DNA of 64,000 nt from Tenacibaculum mesophilum (GCF_003867075.1 NZ_CP032544.1:2970001-3034000); one strand, 5' to 3'. Shown: positions 16,701-24,653, counted from the stretch's first letter. The notes: generated by a model not told the origin, from the letters alone. Numbers and translations are program-made.

Positions 16701-17444
16701 ATTAACACGAGTAATTGTAGTATTCATAGCAGATAGTACAGCTGCTTTTTTTTCTGCATCACTAGCTGTAGATGGTACTCTTTGGTTGTTTATGTGAAAC
16801 TGAGCATATTCACCTGTACAAGCAATGGCCATTCTATAGGTTCTTAAATTGCCATCATCAGCATTTCTTCGTTGATGTGGTGATATGTTATTTTTTTGTA
16901 CAGTGTCTTCTACCTTACACGAAAATTCATCTTTGCTTGGAGGTAGACTACTTTTTTTATAAACAATATATTCTTTATAGTCTTTGGTGTATGGATTTAT
17001 GTAGGAAGTACCTTCATTTGCTGAAGAAATAATTACGTGAACTCCATCTTTTCCAATACTTATCTTAGCCGAAGAAGAAGGATTGTCAATTCCTTGAGCT
17101 GAAAAAGATTTAATCATAGGATATTTTTCAGCTAGGGAAGGAGCTAAATAAGAAGTTTCTTTTATAGAAAATCTTTCTAGTTGTCCGTTAGCATTAGGAA
17201 GCTGGATAATTTTTGAATTAGGTGTATTTTTAGATAATGAGTTAGGCAATGTATTTTTAAAGCCTTCTAAGTTTAAACTCATTAAAATGTATTCTTTAGG
17301 TAAAGTATTATTTGTATTAAAAATTTCTTTCTTTTGTTGAGTAATGGCGTCTTTATGACTCCTTGTCCATAGTTGTTGTGAAAACAAGCTAGCTATTGAT
17401 AAATAGAAAGCAAATAAAAAAGGAAGGGTACTTTTTTTAAACAT
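13743..17444 (-). CDS. Secreted reprolysin-like zinc metalloprotease with T9SS sorting domain
   Basis: A 1233-residue multidomain exoprotease. A signal peptide (residues 1-23) is followed by a propeptide to ~195, and then by a catalytic domain starting near RTYRMAIACTGEYAQF. The zinc motif HEIGHQFGATH is at residues 350-360, with the Met-turn-like GSTIMGYAGICG downstream, as in Reprolysin-type metzincins. Next come a cadherin/PKD-like region (NAGNNVSIPKSTPFVLKG) and two ~240-residue repeats, each ending in GEVEDYTITV (GEVED domain). The last ~85 residues form a type A T9SS sorting domain ending GKQVTRKIVVK. It is probably exported by the type IX system and released or held at the surface. Confidence 0.93.
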   Translation of the reverse strand: MFKKSTLPFLFAFYLSIASLFSQQLWTRSHKDAITQQKKEIFNTNNTLPKEYILMSLNLEGFKNTLPNSLSKNTPNSKIIQLPNANGQLERFSIKETSYLAPSLAEKYPMIKSFSAQGIDNPSSSAKISIGKDGVHVIISSANEGTSYINPYTKDYKEYIVYKKSSLPPSKDEFSCKVEDTVQKNNISPHQRRNADDGNLRTYRMAIACTGEYAQFHINNQRVPSTASDAEKKAAVLSAMNTTITRVNEVYERDLAVRMVIVDNNDALIFLDADTDGLTNDSARTLIDESQEKCDEIIGDANYDIGHTFSTGAGGLAQLNSVCATNYKAQGVTGRSRPIGDTYDIDYVAHEIGHQFGATHTFNNSCEGNRSSSTAVEPGSGSTIMGYAGICGPNVQNVSDDYFHAVSIAQMWNHIRGSGNCASTSNTGNTAPTANAGNNVSIPKSTPFVLKGTATDVDGTESLSYTWEQIDNEVATMSPLSTNTGGPMFRSLLPSSSADRYMPALSTVLSGNTSTTWEVLPSVARELDFALTVRDNHAGGGSSARDDIKVTVTDAEAFIVTSPNSAVSWGVGSTQTIIWNKGTTDQSPINCANVNIKLSTDGGLTYPIILKNNTPNDGSEDIIIPDTPTTNARILVEASDNIFYNINNSNLTIFPTAPTYSIANNTGDLSVCNIATNELVFDFDYNALYGFNETVNLSYSGAPANSTVTLSNSSISSSGKFTLTVTNLTNISKGDYTITVTATSGSITKSVDILLNVNDNLCNSSGNIASQLSITNVTFNSINNNSTKTTGYSNFTSQNTEVVRGNNYNLTTTINTAGNDNVKTFAWIDWNQNCVFDTNETYDLTSTSAILITVPEGIPTGETIMRVSTRSDADPNSCNLGFNGEVEDYTITVLEPTFSISNSTGDLSVCKQATNEVTFDFDYTALYGFNETVNLSYSGAPTNSTITLTPTSMNASGKFTLTISNLTAEEEEVVVVDTGDYTITVTAASGSMAKSVNILLNVNNSLCNSSGNTESQLSITNVTFNGINNNSDKANGYSDFKSVTTQVVRGETYDLTTTINTAGNSNTNTFAWIDWNQNCAFDANETYDLTSNTLSIIVPEDALLGSTTMRISTKVNSNPNSCGLNFNGEVEDYTITVEESFATDNTLFDDLEIGPIPIDSGKAFEKFKFTVKDKKSTIIRLFDFRGRLLETQKFSTISSQFNEEIQLTKAASGLYLLQVENAGKQVTRKIVVK
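14030..14759 (-). repeat. Second copy of the protease's ~240-residue internal repeat
   Basis: It encodes a TFSISNSTGDLSVC to GEVEDYTITV unit that is highly similar to the preceding copy, including the shared FAWIDWNQNC and NETYDLTS. It carries an extra AEEEEVVVVD stretch made of GAA and GTA triplets that the first copy lacks. Confidence 0.85.
14760..15471 (-). repeat. First copy of the protease's ~240-residue internal repeat
   Basis: It encodes a TYSIANNTGDLSVC to GEVEDYTITV unit. The half with an Ig-like LYGFNETVNLSYSGAP segment is followed by the GEVED half. The close match to the second copy points to a recent tandem duplication. Confidence 0.85.
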
Positions 17445-17498
17445 GATTTTTGTTATTGATATACGTTTAGTTTATAACAGTAAAACTCTAAATTTCCC

Positions 17499-17506
17499 TA
17501 CCTTTG
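17499..17506 (+). promoter_or_regulatory. lipB -7 element
   Basis: TACCTTTG matches TAnnTTTG and lies 24 bases before the lipB ATG. Confidence 0.5.
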
Positions 17507-17530
17507 TAGGGTAGTTTAGCGCCACAATTT

Positions 17531-18235
17531 ATGAATAAAAAAATAAGAATTAGTGATCTAGGAAGAAAAGATTACAAGGAAACATGGGATTATCAAACGA
17601 ATCTTTTAGATGAAATAGTATCATTAAAAAGAGAAAGAAGAAATGGAGATAGTGAAATAGAAACTCCTAATTACTTTTTGTTTGTAGAGCACCCGCATGT
17701 GTACACCTTAGGAAAATCAGGAGATATAAAAAATCTTTTGTTGAATGAAGAAAAATTAAAAGAGAAAGAAGCAACTTTTTATAAGATTAATAGAGGAGGG
17801 GATATAACTTATCATGGACCAGGACAAATTGTTGGTTATCCAATTTTAGATTTAGAAAATTTTTTTACAGACATCCATAAATATTTACGTTTGTTGGAGG
17901 AGTCAATCATTTTAACAATAGCAGAGTATGGGTTGGAAGGAGAAAGAAGTGAAGGAGAAACAGGTGTATGGCTTGGAGTAGGTACGCCGTTTGCTAGAAA
18001 AATTTGTGCCATGGGAATTAGAGCCAGTAGATGGGTAACTATGCACGGTTTTGCTTTAAATGTGAATGCTAACTTAGGCTATTTTGATAATATTATTCCT
18101 TGTGGAATACGTGGAAAAGCTGTTACTTCAATGGAAGTTGAATTAGGTAGAAAGGTCTCGGAAGAAGAGGTAAAAGAGAAAATTATAAAACATTTTAAAG
18201 AACTGTTTGAAGTGGAAGAGTTTATAAAAGCATAA
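17531..18235 (+). CDS. lipB: Octanoyltransferase LipB
   Basis: A 234-residue enzyme that moves octanoyl groups from acyl carrier protein to lipoate-dependent apoenzymes, the first step of lipoate synthesis. Signatures: NRGGDITYHGPGQIVGYPIL, KICAMGIRASRWVTMHGFAL with the active-site Lys, and PCGIRGKAVTSM with the catalytic Cys. Full length and single. It is convergent with yceI across a symmetrical terminator. Confidence 0.97.
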   Translation: MNKKIRISDLGRKDYKETWDYQTNLLDEIVSLKRERRNGDSEIETPNYFLFVEHPHVYTLGKSGDIKNLLLNEEKLKEKEATFYKINRGGDITYHGPGQIVGYPILDLENFFTDIHKYLRLLEESIILTIAEYGLEGERSEGETGVWLGVGTPFARKICAMGIRASRWVTMHGFALNVNANLGYFDNIIPCGIRGKAVTSMEVELGRKVSEEEVKEKIIKHFKELFEVEEFIKA

Positions 18236-18266
18236 AAAAAGGTTGACAATTGTCAACCTTTTTTTA
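18234..18266. terminator. Bidirectional terminator lipB/yceI
   Basis: A perfect palindrome AGGTTGACAATTGTCAACCT between an A-run and a T-run. Confidence 0.9.
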
Positions 18267-18283
18267 TGCTTTAGAACTAAAAA

Positions 18284-18928
18284 TTATTTTTTAGCTTTGA
18301 TTTCAAAAGAAATTTCCATTAAATCATTGATGAATTTGTCTTTTAAAGCAGCGTCAATTTTTTTAGACTTGTAAGTAACACCAAAGTCAGTTCTATCAAT
18401 ACTAAAAGTATCACTTTTAAAAGTTACCATATCATCAGCTTCTGTAATAGTAGCAGGTATAGTAATACTTTTAGTAACGTCTTTAAGAGTTAAGTTCCCT
18501 GTAACGTGTACTTTTCCACCTTTTACTTCAGAGCTAGCTACTTGAAATTTAGCAGTAGGGAATTTTTCAACATCAAAGAAATCAGCATTTTTTAAGTGTC
18601 CCTCTAAATCTTCTTTACCGTCTCCAGCTTTTAAATCTTCACAAGAAATAGTAGTCATGTCAATAATGAACTCACCAGATTTTACGTTTCCGTTTTCGAT
18701 TTCTAACGTTCCTTTACTTAAACTTACGACACCATTATGAGAACCAGTAGGTTTGCTACCTTTCCAAGCAACAGAAGATTCAGCGATGTTAGCCTTATAA
18801 GTATTAATAACATTCTCTGTTTTTGCAACTTCTTTAATTTCGTCACTAACAGTAGTCTTGTTTTTATCTGTTTTACAAGAAACAGCTCCAATTGCAACAA
18901 ATGCAATAGCTAAAATTGTTTTTTTCAT
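18284..18928 (-). CDS. YceI-family lipoprotein
   Basis: A 214-residue protein with a short signal and lipobox (AFVAIGAVSC, Cys ~18). From ~45 onward it is a YceI domain: SSVAWKGSKPTGSHNGVVSL, GEFIIDMTTISCEDL, HLKNADFFDVEKFPTAKF and FSIDRTDFGVTY. YceI domains are lipocalin-like barrels that bind polyisoprenoids or other lipids. Here it would be anchored in the periplasm or outer membrane. The ligand is unknown. Confidence 0.92.
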   Translation of the reverse strand: MKKTILAIAFVAIGAVSCKTDKNKTTVSDEIKEVAKTENVINTYKANIAESSVAWKGSKPTGSHNGVVSLSKGTLEIENGNVKSGEFIIDMTTISCEDLKAGDGKEDLEGHLKNADFFDVEKFPTAKFQVASSEVKGGKVHVTGNLTLKDVTKSITIPATITEADDMVTFKSDTFSIDRTDFGVTYKSKKIDAALKDKFINDLMEISFEIKAKK

Positions 18929-18962
18929 TTTTGTGTTTTTAATAATGATACTTAATCAGATA

Positions 18963-18970
18963 CAAATATA
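18963..18970 (-). promoter_or_regulatory. yceI -7 element
   Basis: TATATTTG on the minus strand, 34 bases before the yceI ATG, matches TAnnTTTG. Confidence 0.5.
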
Positions 18971-18993
18971 ATTAAAAATAATTCCCATGGAAA

Positions 18994-19446
18994 TTATTTT
19001 TTATCTTTGGAATCAATAATGATAGTTATAGGTCCATCATTTAGCAACTCTACCTTCATATCCGCACCAAACTGACCTGTTTGTACTTTTTTACCTAAAT
19101 CAACCTCAATTTGTTGAACAAACTTTTCATATAAAGGAATAGCAACATCAGGTTTGGCAGCTTTAATATAACTAGGACGATTTCCTTTTTTGGTAGAAGC
19201 GTGTAAAGTAAATTGACTTACTATAATAGCATCTCCATTTATATCTTTAATCGATTTATTCATAACACCTTCTTCGTCATTAAAAATACGAAGGTTTGTT
19301 ATTTTGTTTGAGAGCCATTTAATATCATCAGGTGTATCTTCAGTAACAATTCCAAGTAAAATTAAAAGCCCCTGTTGTATTTTAGCTACTCTTTCACCTT
19401 CAATAGTAACGCTAGCTTTTGAAACACGTTGAATGACAATTTTCAT
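18994..19446 (-). CDS. dtd: D-aminoacyl-tRNA deacylase
   Basis: A 150-residue DTD that hydrolyses D-amino acids (and glycine) mischarged on tRNA. It has the MKIVIQRVSKASVTIEGE start, the SQFTLHAS active-site segment and the cross-subunit RPSYIKAAKP segment, which corresponds to the GxP motif region in which family members carry Gly-cisPro. Length is standard. It follows rsgA by 73 bases on the same strand, so co-transcription is likely. Confidence 0.95.
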   Translation of the reverse strand: MKIVIQRVSKASVTIEGERVAKIQQGLLILLGIVTEDTPDDIKWLSNKITNLRIFNDEEGVMNKSIKDINGDAIIVSQFTLHASTKKGNRPSYIKAAKPDVAIPLYEKFVQQIEVDLGKKVQTGQFGADMKVELLNDGPITIIIDSKDKK

Positions 19447-19519
19447 TTTATATAAATTGTTGAATTTTTAAATATTTGAATGTTTTGAACCTTAGTGGAG
19501 ATTAGACTAAAAAATTATA

Positions 19520-20461
19520 TTACTCCCAAATGTCGGTTCTGTAGTGTTCTTCTTCGCCTTCTAAAATTTGTAGATAACTTTTATAACGAGACCAAGCTAT
19601 TTCTTCATTTTCTAGGGCTTCTTTAACTGCGCACTGTGGTTCGTTAATATGAATGCAATTGTTGAATTTGCAGTTTTGTTTTAAAGCAAAAAACTCAGGA
19701 AAGTAATCGCCTAATTCATCTTTGTCCATATCAACTACACCAAAACCTTTAATTCCGGGAGTGTCAATAATACGAGCATTAAAACTTAAATCGAACATTT
19801 CAGCAAACGTAGTAGTGTGTTGTCCTTGTTTGTGTTGTTCAGAAATTTCTTTCGTTTTTAAGTCTAAAGATGGTTCAATAGCGTTAACTAAGGTTGTTTT
19901 TCCAACTCCTGAATGACCTGCAAACATACTTACTTTGTCTGTCATCATCTCTTTTATTTTATCAATATTGATGTTTTTAGTCGCGGAAACTTCAATGCAT
20001 TCGTAACCGATGGCTTCATAAATATCTTTTAAATACAAAATTTCGGCACGCTGCTCAATTTCGTAAGAATCAATTTTATTGAAAACTAATATAGTTTTAA
20101 TTGAATAGGCTTCGGAAGTAACTAAAAAGCGATCAATGAAAGTCGTAAATGTAGGAGGGTTGTCAATAGTAATTAATAAAAACACCTGATCAATATTAGA
20201 AGCAATAACATGAGTTTGTTTTGAAAGATTAACAGACTTGCGAACGATATAGTTTTCTCGTTCATGAATATTAGTAATCAATCCTGTTTCTTCATCATTT
20301 TTAGTTTCTAACGAAAAATCAACAATATCACCTACAGAGATGGGATTGGTACTTTTAATTCCTTTGATACGAAACTTTCCTTTAATACGACACTTATATA
20401 GCTCGCCTTCAGATTTTACCCAATACCAACTTCCTGTAGATTTGTAAACTGTTCCTATCAT
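19520..20461 (-). CDS. rsgA: Ribosome small-subunit GTPase RsgA
   Basis: A circularly permuted GTPase that checks late 30S assembly. It has an N-terminal OB fold, then G4 NKID, G5-like SATK, G1 AGHSGVGKTTLVN, G3 DTPGIKGFG and a C-terminal zinc-binding region (CKFNNCIHINEPQCAVKEA). I start it at the ATG at 20461 (MIGTVYKSTGSWYW), giving 313 residues. An upstream in-frame start at 20494 would add an unconserved extension next to the preceding terminator. Confidence 0.95.
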   Translation of the reverse strand: MIGTVYKSTGSWYWVKSEGELYKCRIKGKFRIKGIKSTNPISVGDIVDFSLETKNDEETGLITNIHERENYIVRKSVNLSKQTHVIASNIDQVFLLITIDNPPTFTTFIDRFLVTSEAYSIKTILVFNKIDSYEIEQRAEILYLKDIYEAIGYECIEVSATKNINIDKIKEMMTDKVSMFAGHSGVGKTTLVNAIEPSLDLKTKEISEQHKQGQHTTTFAEMFDLSFNARIIDTPGIKGFGVVDMDKDELGDYFPEFFALKQNCKFNNCIHINEPQCAVKEALENEEIAWSRYKSYLQILEGEEEHYRTDIWE

Positions 20462-20497
20462 AAAACAAAGATGAGAATAAATTAGAAAACTCAATGT

Positions 20498-20522
20498 AAA
20501 AATCCCGCTTTTGCGGGATTTA
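20498..20522 (-). terminator. Terminator of the aromatic amino acid operon
   Basis: AATCCCGC-AAAA-GCGGGATTTTT on the minus strand immediately follows the DAHP synthase/chorismate mutase gene. Confidence 0.88.
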
Positions 20523-20526
20523 ATAT

Positions 20527-21609
20527 TTAGTTGTTGATAATTTTTTCTTGATGATTGATACTTTCTTGATGTATTGCTTTGAACATTTTAAGTACAAACT
20601 CTTCACTTAAACCACGTTCATCACCTTCTAAAATCATTTTACCTAGTATTTCGTTCCATCGTTTGGTTTGTAAAATAGCAACGTTTTTCTCTTTTTTCAA
20701 TTTACCAATTGAATCTGCTATTTTCATACGTTTACCTAACATTTCAATTAATTGATGATCTACTACGTCAATTTGAGTACGTAAGGTGTTCAATGCGTTT
20801 CTATATTCAGTTTCTGTATCTGTGGCTTTTCTAACTTTTAAATCAATCATCATTTGAATTAATGATTTAGGAGTAATTTGTTGAGCTGCATCGCTCCATG
20901 CATTATCTGGATCGTAATGAGTTTCAACCATTAAACCATCAAAGTTTAAATCTAAGGCAGTTTGGCAAACATCAAAAATAATATCACGACGACCAGCGAT
21001 GTGTGACGGATCACAAATCAGTGGTAAATCAGGGAAACGGTTTTGTAATTCAATAGGAATTTGCCATTCAGGATTGTTACGGTATCTTGTTTTTTCGTAA
21101 GTAGAGAATCCTCTATGAATAACCCCTAGTTTTTTAATGTTTTTAGCGTACAAGCGTTCTATGGCACCTAACCACAATGGTAAATCGGGGTTTACAGGGT
21201 TTTTTACTAAAACAATTTTATCTGTACCCTCTAAAGCATCTGCTATTTCTTGAACAATAAAAGGACTTACGGTAGTGCGAGCACCAATCCATAAGATGTC
21301 TACGTCGTGCTCAATTGCAAGTTTTACGTGATCTTTGTTGGCTACTTCAGTAGCAATTAACATTCCTGTTTCTTGCTTTGCTTTTTGTAACCATTTTAGC
21401 CCTAAAGCACCCACACCTTCAAAATTACCTGGTCTTGTACGAGGTTTCCAAATTCCAGCTCTTAAAACAGTAGCATCTGTATCTTTTAATTCGTGTGCAA
21501 TTTGTAGTACTTGTTCTTCTGTTTCGGCGCTACAAGGTCCTGCAATTACTAGTGGATGCCCTAACCCGAAAGCATCTAACCATTTTTTTAACTCTTTTGT
21601 ATTCTCCAT
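20527..21609 (-). CDS. Bifunctional DAHP synthase / chorismate mutase type II
   Basis: A 360-residue fusion. Residues ~1-265 are a KDO8P synthase-like (type I beta) DAHP synthase with VIAGPCSAETEEQ, RAGIWKPRTRPGNFEGVG, HRGFSTYEKTRYRN and ICDPSHIAGRRD. Residues ~275-360 are an AroQ chorismate mutase (LRTQIDVVDHQLIEMLGKRM). It therefore supplies both the first step of the shikimate pathway and the step from chorismate to prephenate. It is last in the pheA operon, 11 bases after tyrA. The mutase domain may act as the allosteric sensor, as known for such fusions. Confidence 0.95.
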   Translation of the reverse strand: MENTKELKKWLDAFGLGHPLVIAGPCSAETEEQVLQIAHELKDTDATVLRAGIWKPRTRPGNFEGVGALGLKWLQKAKQETGMLIATEVANKDHVKLAIEHDVDILWIGARTTVSPFIVQEIADALEGTDKIVLVKNPVNPDLPLWLGAIERLYAKNIKKLGVIHRGFSTYEKTRYRNNPEWQIPIELQNRFPDLPLICDPSHIAGRRDIIFDVCQTALDLNFDGLMVETHYDPDNAWSDAAQQITPKSLIQMMIDLKVRKATDTETEYRNALNTLRTQIDVVDHQLIEMLGKRMKIADSIGKLKKEKNVAILQTKRWNEILGKMILEGDERGLSEEFVLKMFKAIHQESINHQEKIINN

Positions 21610-21620
21610 TTTTGATATTC

Positions 21621-22487
21621 TTATTGTTGAGGTATTCCCTCTAAAATTCCATTTAATATTTGTTTTATATGATTGGTGTTTTCCATTTCTATATAGATTT
21701 CTGGAAAATCGTTGTTTTCTAATAAAGTTTTGAATTGTTGTAAGTTATGAATATATTCATTCAGAGACTCAATAACATTTTCTTTATTTTGCTCAAAAAT
21801 AGGTGTCCACATTGCTGGTGAGCTTTTTGCTAAACGCACAGTAGAAGCAAATCCACTACCAGCCATATCAAAAATATCACGCTCGTTTTTCTCTTTTTCA
21901 ATAACTGTTTTACCTAACATGAAAGAGCTGATATGTGATAAATGTGATACATAGGCTATATGCTTATCGTGCGATTTTGGATCCATGTATCGAATACGCA
22001 TTCCTAATTTTGAAAATATATCTAATGCTTTTTCCTGTAATTTGAAAGCTGTTTTTTCTACCTCACAAATAATATTAGTTTTATTTCTAAATAAATTTGT
22101 CAATGCTGCATTGGGTCCTGAAAACTCAGTTCCAGCAATAGGGTGTGTTGCTAAAAAATTTCTTCTTTTCGGATGGTTTTTAACAGCATCACAAATTAGT
22201 TCTTTAGTCGAACCTACATCGAAAACCAAACAGGTATCAGAGATATTATCCAATGTTTTCAAAATAACCTCTCGTGAAACATCAACAGGAATAGCAATAA
22301 TGACTATATCTGCATTTTTTAACTCTGAAAGAGTCGCTTTTTGATGGATGATTCCTCTTTCTAAAGCAAGGTCTCCATGCTCTTCGTTGGAATCTATTCC
22401 GTAGATAGTAGCATTTTTAAATCCTAGCTGAATATCTAAGGCAAAACTTCCGCCGATTAATCCTAGTCCTATGATAAATACGTTCAT
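21621..22487 (-). CDS. tyrA: Prephenate dehydrogenase
   Basis: A 288-residue NAD(P)-dependent enzyme that oxidatively decarboxylates prephenate to 4-hydroxyphenylpyruvate for tyrosine. It has a Rossmann GLGLIGGSFALD at the very start, VFDVGSTKELI, HPIAGTEFSGP, and the helical domain segment AYVSHLSHISSFML. There is no mutase or ACT domain, since the mutase sits on the downstream DAHP synthase. Its start overlaps the aminotransferase stop by one base. Confidence 0.95.
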   Translation of the reverse strand: MNVFIIGLGLIGGSFALDIQLGFKNATIYGIDSNEEHGDLALERGIIHQKATLSELKNADIVIIAIPVDVSREVILKTLDNISDTCLVFDVGSTKELICDAVKNHPKRRNFLATHPIAGTEFSGPNAALTNLFRNKTNIICEVEKTAFKLQEKALDIFSKLGMRIRYMDPKSHDKHIAYVSHLSHISSFMLGKTVIEKEKNERDIFDMAGSGFASTVRLAKSSPAMWTPIFEQNKENVIESLNEYIHNLQQFKTLLENNDFPEIYIEMENTNHIKQILNGILEGIPQQ

Positions 22488-23629
22488 TATATTCTGTTGA
22501 TTGCTTCGTTAATCTTTTCTTCTGGAACGCACAATGAAAAACGAATGTAACCTTCGCCTTGACTGCCAAAAATAGTTCCTGGGGCAGCGAAAATATGTTT
22601 ATTATATAATAAATCATCAATCATTTCTTCAGATGTTTTTCCATCAGGAAGTTTGCACCAAACAAACATTCCAGATGCGTTTTTATCGTAGGTACATCCT
22701 AATTTTTCTGCTAACTCAAACACTAGTTTTTGCCTTTTTTTATAGGTGTTGTTTAGTTGAGTAAACCAATCCTTATCTAGTTCTAATGCTTTGGTAGCTC
22801 CTTTCTGAATTCCATAAAACATACCTGAATCCATTTGAGTTTTTACTTTTAAAATTTCAGTTAAGAATTCAGGTTTGCCTAATAACATTCCAACACGCCA
22901 TCCAGCCATGTTAAAAGATTTACTTACTGAGTTTAATTCTAAAGCAACATCTTTTGAGCCTTCAATTTGTAAAATACTTTGAGGGTGTTCATTCAATATA
23001 AAGCTATACGGATTGTCATTTACAATAACTATGTTATGTTTTTTTCCAAAGTCAATCAACTTTTGAAAAGTTTCTTTGGTAGCATCAGCACCTGTTGGCA
23101 TGTGTGGATAATTTACCCACATCAACTTTATTTTTGAAGTATCGAGTTTTTCCAAAGCTTCAAAGTTAGGTTGCCAGTTAGTTGTTTCTTCTAACTCGTA
23201 AAAAATAGGTTCTCCTCCTAATAAATTGGTCACAGAACTATAGGTCGGGTATCCTGGATTAGGAATTAATACCTGATCTCCTTCGTTTAAAAAAGCCAAT
23301 GAAATATGCATAATTCCCTCTTTACTTCCCATTAAGGGAAGTACTTCGTTAGCAGGATTAATACTAACTTGATAGTTTTTATGATAAAAACTTGAAACAG
23401 CTTGTCTAAATTCAGGTAAGCCTTGATAACTCTGATAACTATGTGCTCCAGTATCTTGTAAACTATCTTGAATAGCTTTCAATACTGATGTTGGAGGTTG
23501 TAAATCAGGGCTCCCAATTCCAATATTTATAATTGGTTTACCTTCTGAAATTAATTGACGTACTTCTTGTAATTTTTTAGAGAAGTAGTATTCTTGCACG
23601 GTTTGTAATCGATTGGCAAACTGTATCAT
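22487..23629 (-). CDS. PLP-dependent class I/II aminotransferase of the aromatic operon
   Basis: A 380-residue fold-type I aminotransferase. The PLP lysine lies in LNSVSKSFNMAGWRVGM, with NPGYPTYSS and NDNPYSFIL upstream. Its position between pheA and tyrA suggests it makes phenylalanine and tyrosine from phenylpyruvate and 4-hydroxyphenylpyruvate, though it may also use other substrates. It overlaps pheA by four bases and tyrA by one. Confidence 0.92.
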   Translation of the reverse strand: MIQFANRLQTVQEYYFSKKLQEVRQLISEGKPIINIGIGSPDLQPPTSVLKAIQDSLQDTGAHSYQSYQGLPEFRQAVSSFYHKNYQVSINPANEVLPLMGSKEGIMHISLAFLNEGDQVLIPNPGYPTYSSVTNLLGGEPIFYELEETTNWQPNFEALEKLDTSKIKLMWVNYPHMPTGADATKETFQKLIDFGKKHNIVIVNDNPYSFILNEHPQSILQIEGSKDVALELNSVSKSFNMAGWRVGMLLGKPEFLTEILKVKTQMDSGMFYGIQKGATKALELDKDWFTQLNNTYKKRQKLVFELAEKLGCTYDKNASGMFVWCKLPDGKTSEEMIDDLLYNKHIFAAPGTIFGSQGEGYIRFSLCVPEEKINEAINRI

Positions 23630-24450
23630 AATCTTCCGTTTTTGTATTCGCCTAATATTTTAAATTCTTCTGCCATAATTTGTATGATGGCTTTTGCTTT
23701 TTCGTAATCTTCATATTTTTCAAAAGTTACATCTACGAAAAAAGAGTACTTCCAAGGCGTCTCGATTTTGGGGAGCGATTGTATTTTAGTAAGGTTTAAT
23801 TTACAGTCGCTCATTACATTTAGCACTGTAGCTAAACTTCCTCTTTTGTGATCTAGTTCAAATTTTAATGAAGCTTTATTGATTTCACTTTTACCATTTT
23901 TTGGAAGACTTGTTTGAAGAAATACAAATCGAGTTGCGTTATTTTTAATCGTTTGAATTTCATCTTCAATAACTGATAATTTAAAAATATCAGCAGCCAT
24001 TTTAGGTGCAATTGCTGCAACTCCTTTTAATTTTTGGTCTGCGATTCTTTTTGCAACAGCAGAGGTATCAACATCTTCAACTAACTTAATGTGTTTATGT
24101 TGTTTGAAAAATTCTTTACATTGTAGTAATGCCATCGGATGCGAACAAACCTCAGTAATGTCTTCAATTCGTTGGTCAGGTAACGCCATTAAATGATGAT
24201 GTATAGACAAGTAATACTCACCAGAAATATGCAAATTGTACTTGTCAATTAGGGCATAGTTGGGTATGATTGAGCCTGCTATGGTGTTTTCTAAAGCCAT
24301 AATTGCTTGCTCACTTCTTGAATTAATAAGGCTATCAACCAATACGTCAAAAGATAAGCACTTGTGTAAGTCGATGTTTTCTCCGTAGTAGTTGTTTGCA
24401 ACAATATGGTGGTTGCTTCCTTGTATTCCTTGAATGGCTATTTTTTTCAT
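23626..24450 (-). CDS. pheA: Prephenate dehydratase
   Basis: A 274-residue enzyme that turns prephenate into phenylpyruvate. The periplasmic-binding-like catalytic domain holds QGIQGSNHHIVANNYYG, ALENTIAGSI and NNATRFVFLQ (the TRF motif). The C-terminal ACT domain (GSLATVLNVMSDCKLNLTKI, PWKYSFFVDV) normally binds phenylalanine for feedback inhibition. The usual GALV and ESRP motifs are altered here (GSLA; IQSLP), so effector binding may differ. It is first in the operon and its start lies 8 bases past a leader terminator. Confidence 0.95.
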   Translation of the reverse strand: MKKIAIQGIQGSNHHIVANNYYGENIDLHKCLSFDVLVDSLINSRSEQAIMALENTIAGSIIPNYALIDKYNLHISGEYYLSIHHHLMALPDQRIEDITEVCSHPMALLQCKEFFKQHKHIKLVEDVDTSAVAKRIADQKLKGVAAIAPKMAADIFKLSVIEDEIQTIKNNATRFVFLQTSLPKNGKSEINKASLKFELDHKRGSLATVLNVMSDCKLNLTKIQSLPKIETPWKYSFFVDVTFEKYEDYEKAKAIIQIMAEEFKILGEYKNGRL

Positions 24451-24457
24451 TTTACAT

Positions 24458-24490
24458 CAAAAAAAAAGCCTCGATAAATTCGAGACTTTG
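24458..24490 (-). terminator. Attenuator terminator before pheA
   Basis: On the minus strand AAAGUCUCGA (24489-24480) pairs with UCGAGGCUUU around an AUUUA loop, giving a 10-bp stem with one U-G pair. It is followed by a run of nine U. It ends only about 8 bases before the pheA ATG, so it can only work by stopping leader transcription. Confidence 0.88.
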
Positions 24491-24538
24491 ATTGGGTATA
24501 TATTTTTTGTTAGGTTAACAATATGATACAAAGTCTCG
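24481..24538 (-). promoter_or_regulatory. Antiterminator hairpin of the pheA leader
   Basis: CGAGACTTTG (24538-24529, inside the leader-peptide codons) is a perfect 10-base complement of CAAAGTCTCG (24490-24481). The second strand is also the 5' arm of the terminator, so the two hairpins exclude each other. Stalling of a ribosome upstream would favour this form. Confidence 0.85.
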
Positions 24539-24598
24539 TCTCTTACTAAAAAAGTAAAAGTAAAAATAGAAACCTTGCCATACGTTTTGTAACATCAT
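24515..24598 (-). CDS. pheL: Phe/Tyr-rich leader peptide of the pheA operon
   Basis: A 27-codon ORF (ATG-ATG start, TAA stop) whose residues 10-17 read FYFYFYFF, preceded by VWQG and followed by SKRRDFV. In all it has 6 Phe, 4 Tyr and 1 Trp. The aromatic run ends about 10 bases before the antiterminator's first strand. A ribosome that reaches the stop codon would cover that strand and let the terminator form. The design parallels enterobacterial pheL but the peptide is unrelated in sequence; the symbol is by analogy. It controls the four-gene aromatic operon. Confidence 0.85.
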   Translation of the reverse strand: MMLQNVWQGFYFYFYFFSKRRDFVSYC

Positions 24599-24622
24599 TG
24601 TATTTGTGTTTTTTGTACGGAA

Positions 24623-24653
24623 CAAATCTTAGAAATAAATTTAACTAAACCAA
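24623..24653 (-). promoter_or_regulatory. Probable promoter of the pheA leader
   Basis: TTG (24653-24651), then 19 bases, then TAAGATTTG. This is close to TTG/TAnnTTTG with one extra base in the -7 element, and is placed to start the leader near 24615. Confidence 0.5.

Noticed and set aside
16772..17032. Plus-strand 86-codon ORF within the metalloprotease gene
   Set aside because: It is antisense to the propeptide and catalytic domain coding sequence, with Cys/His-rich composition typical of a shadow frame.
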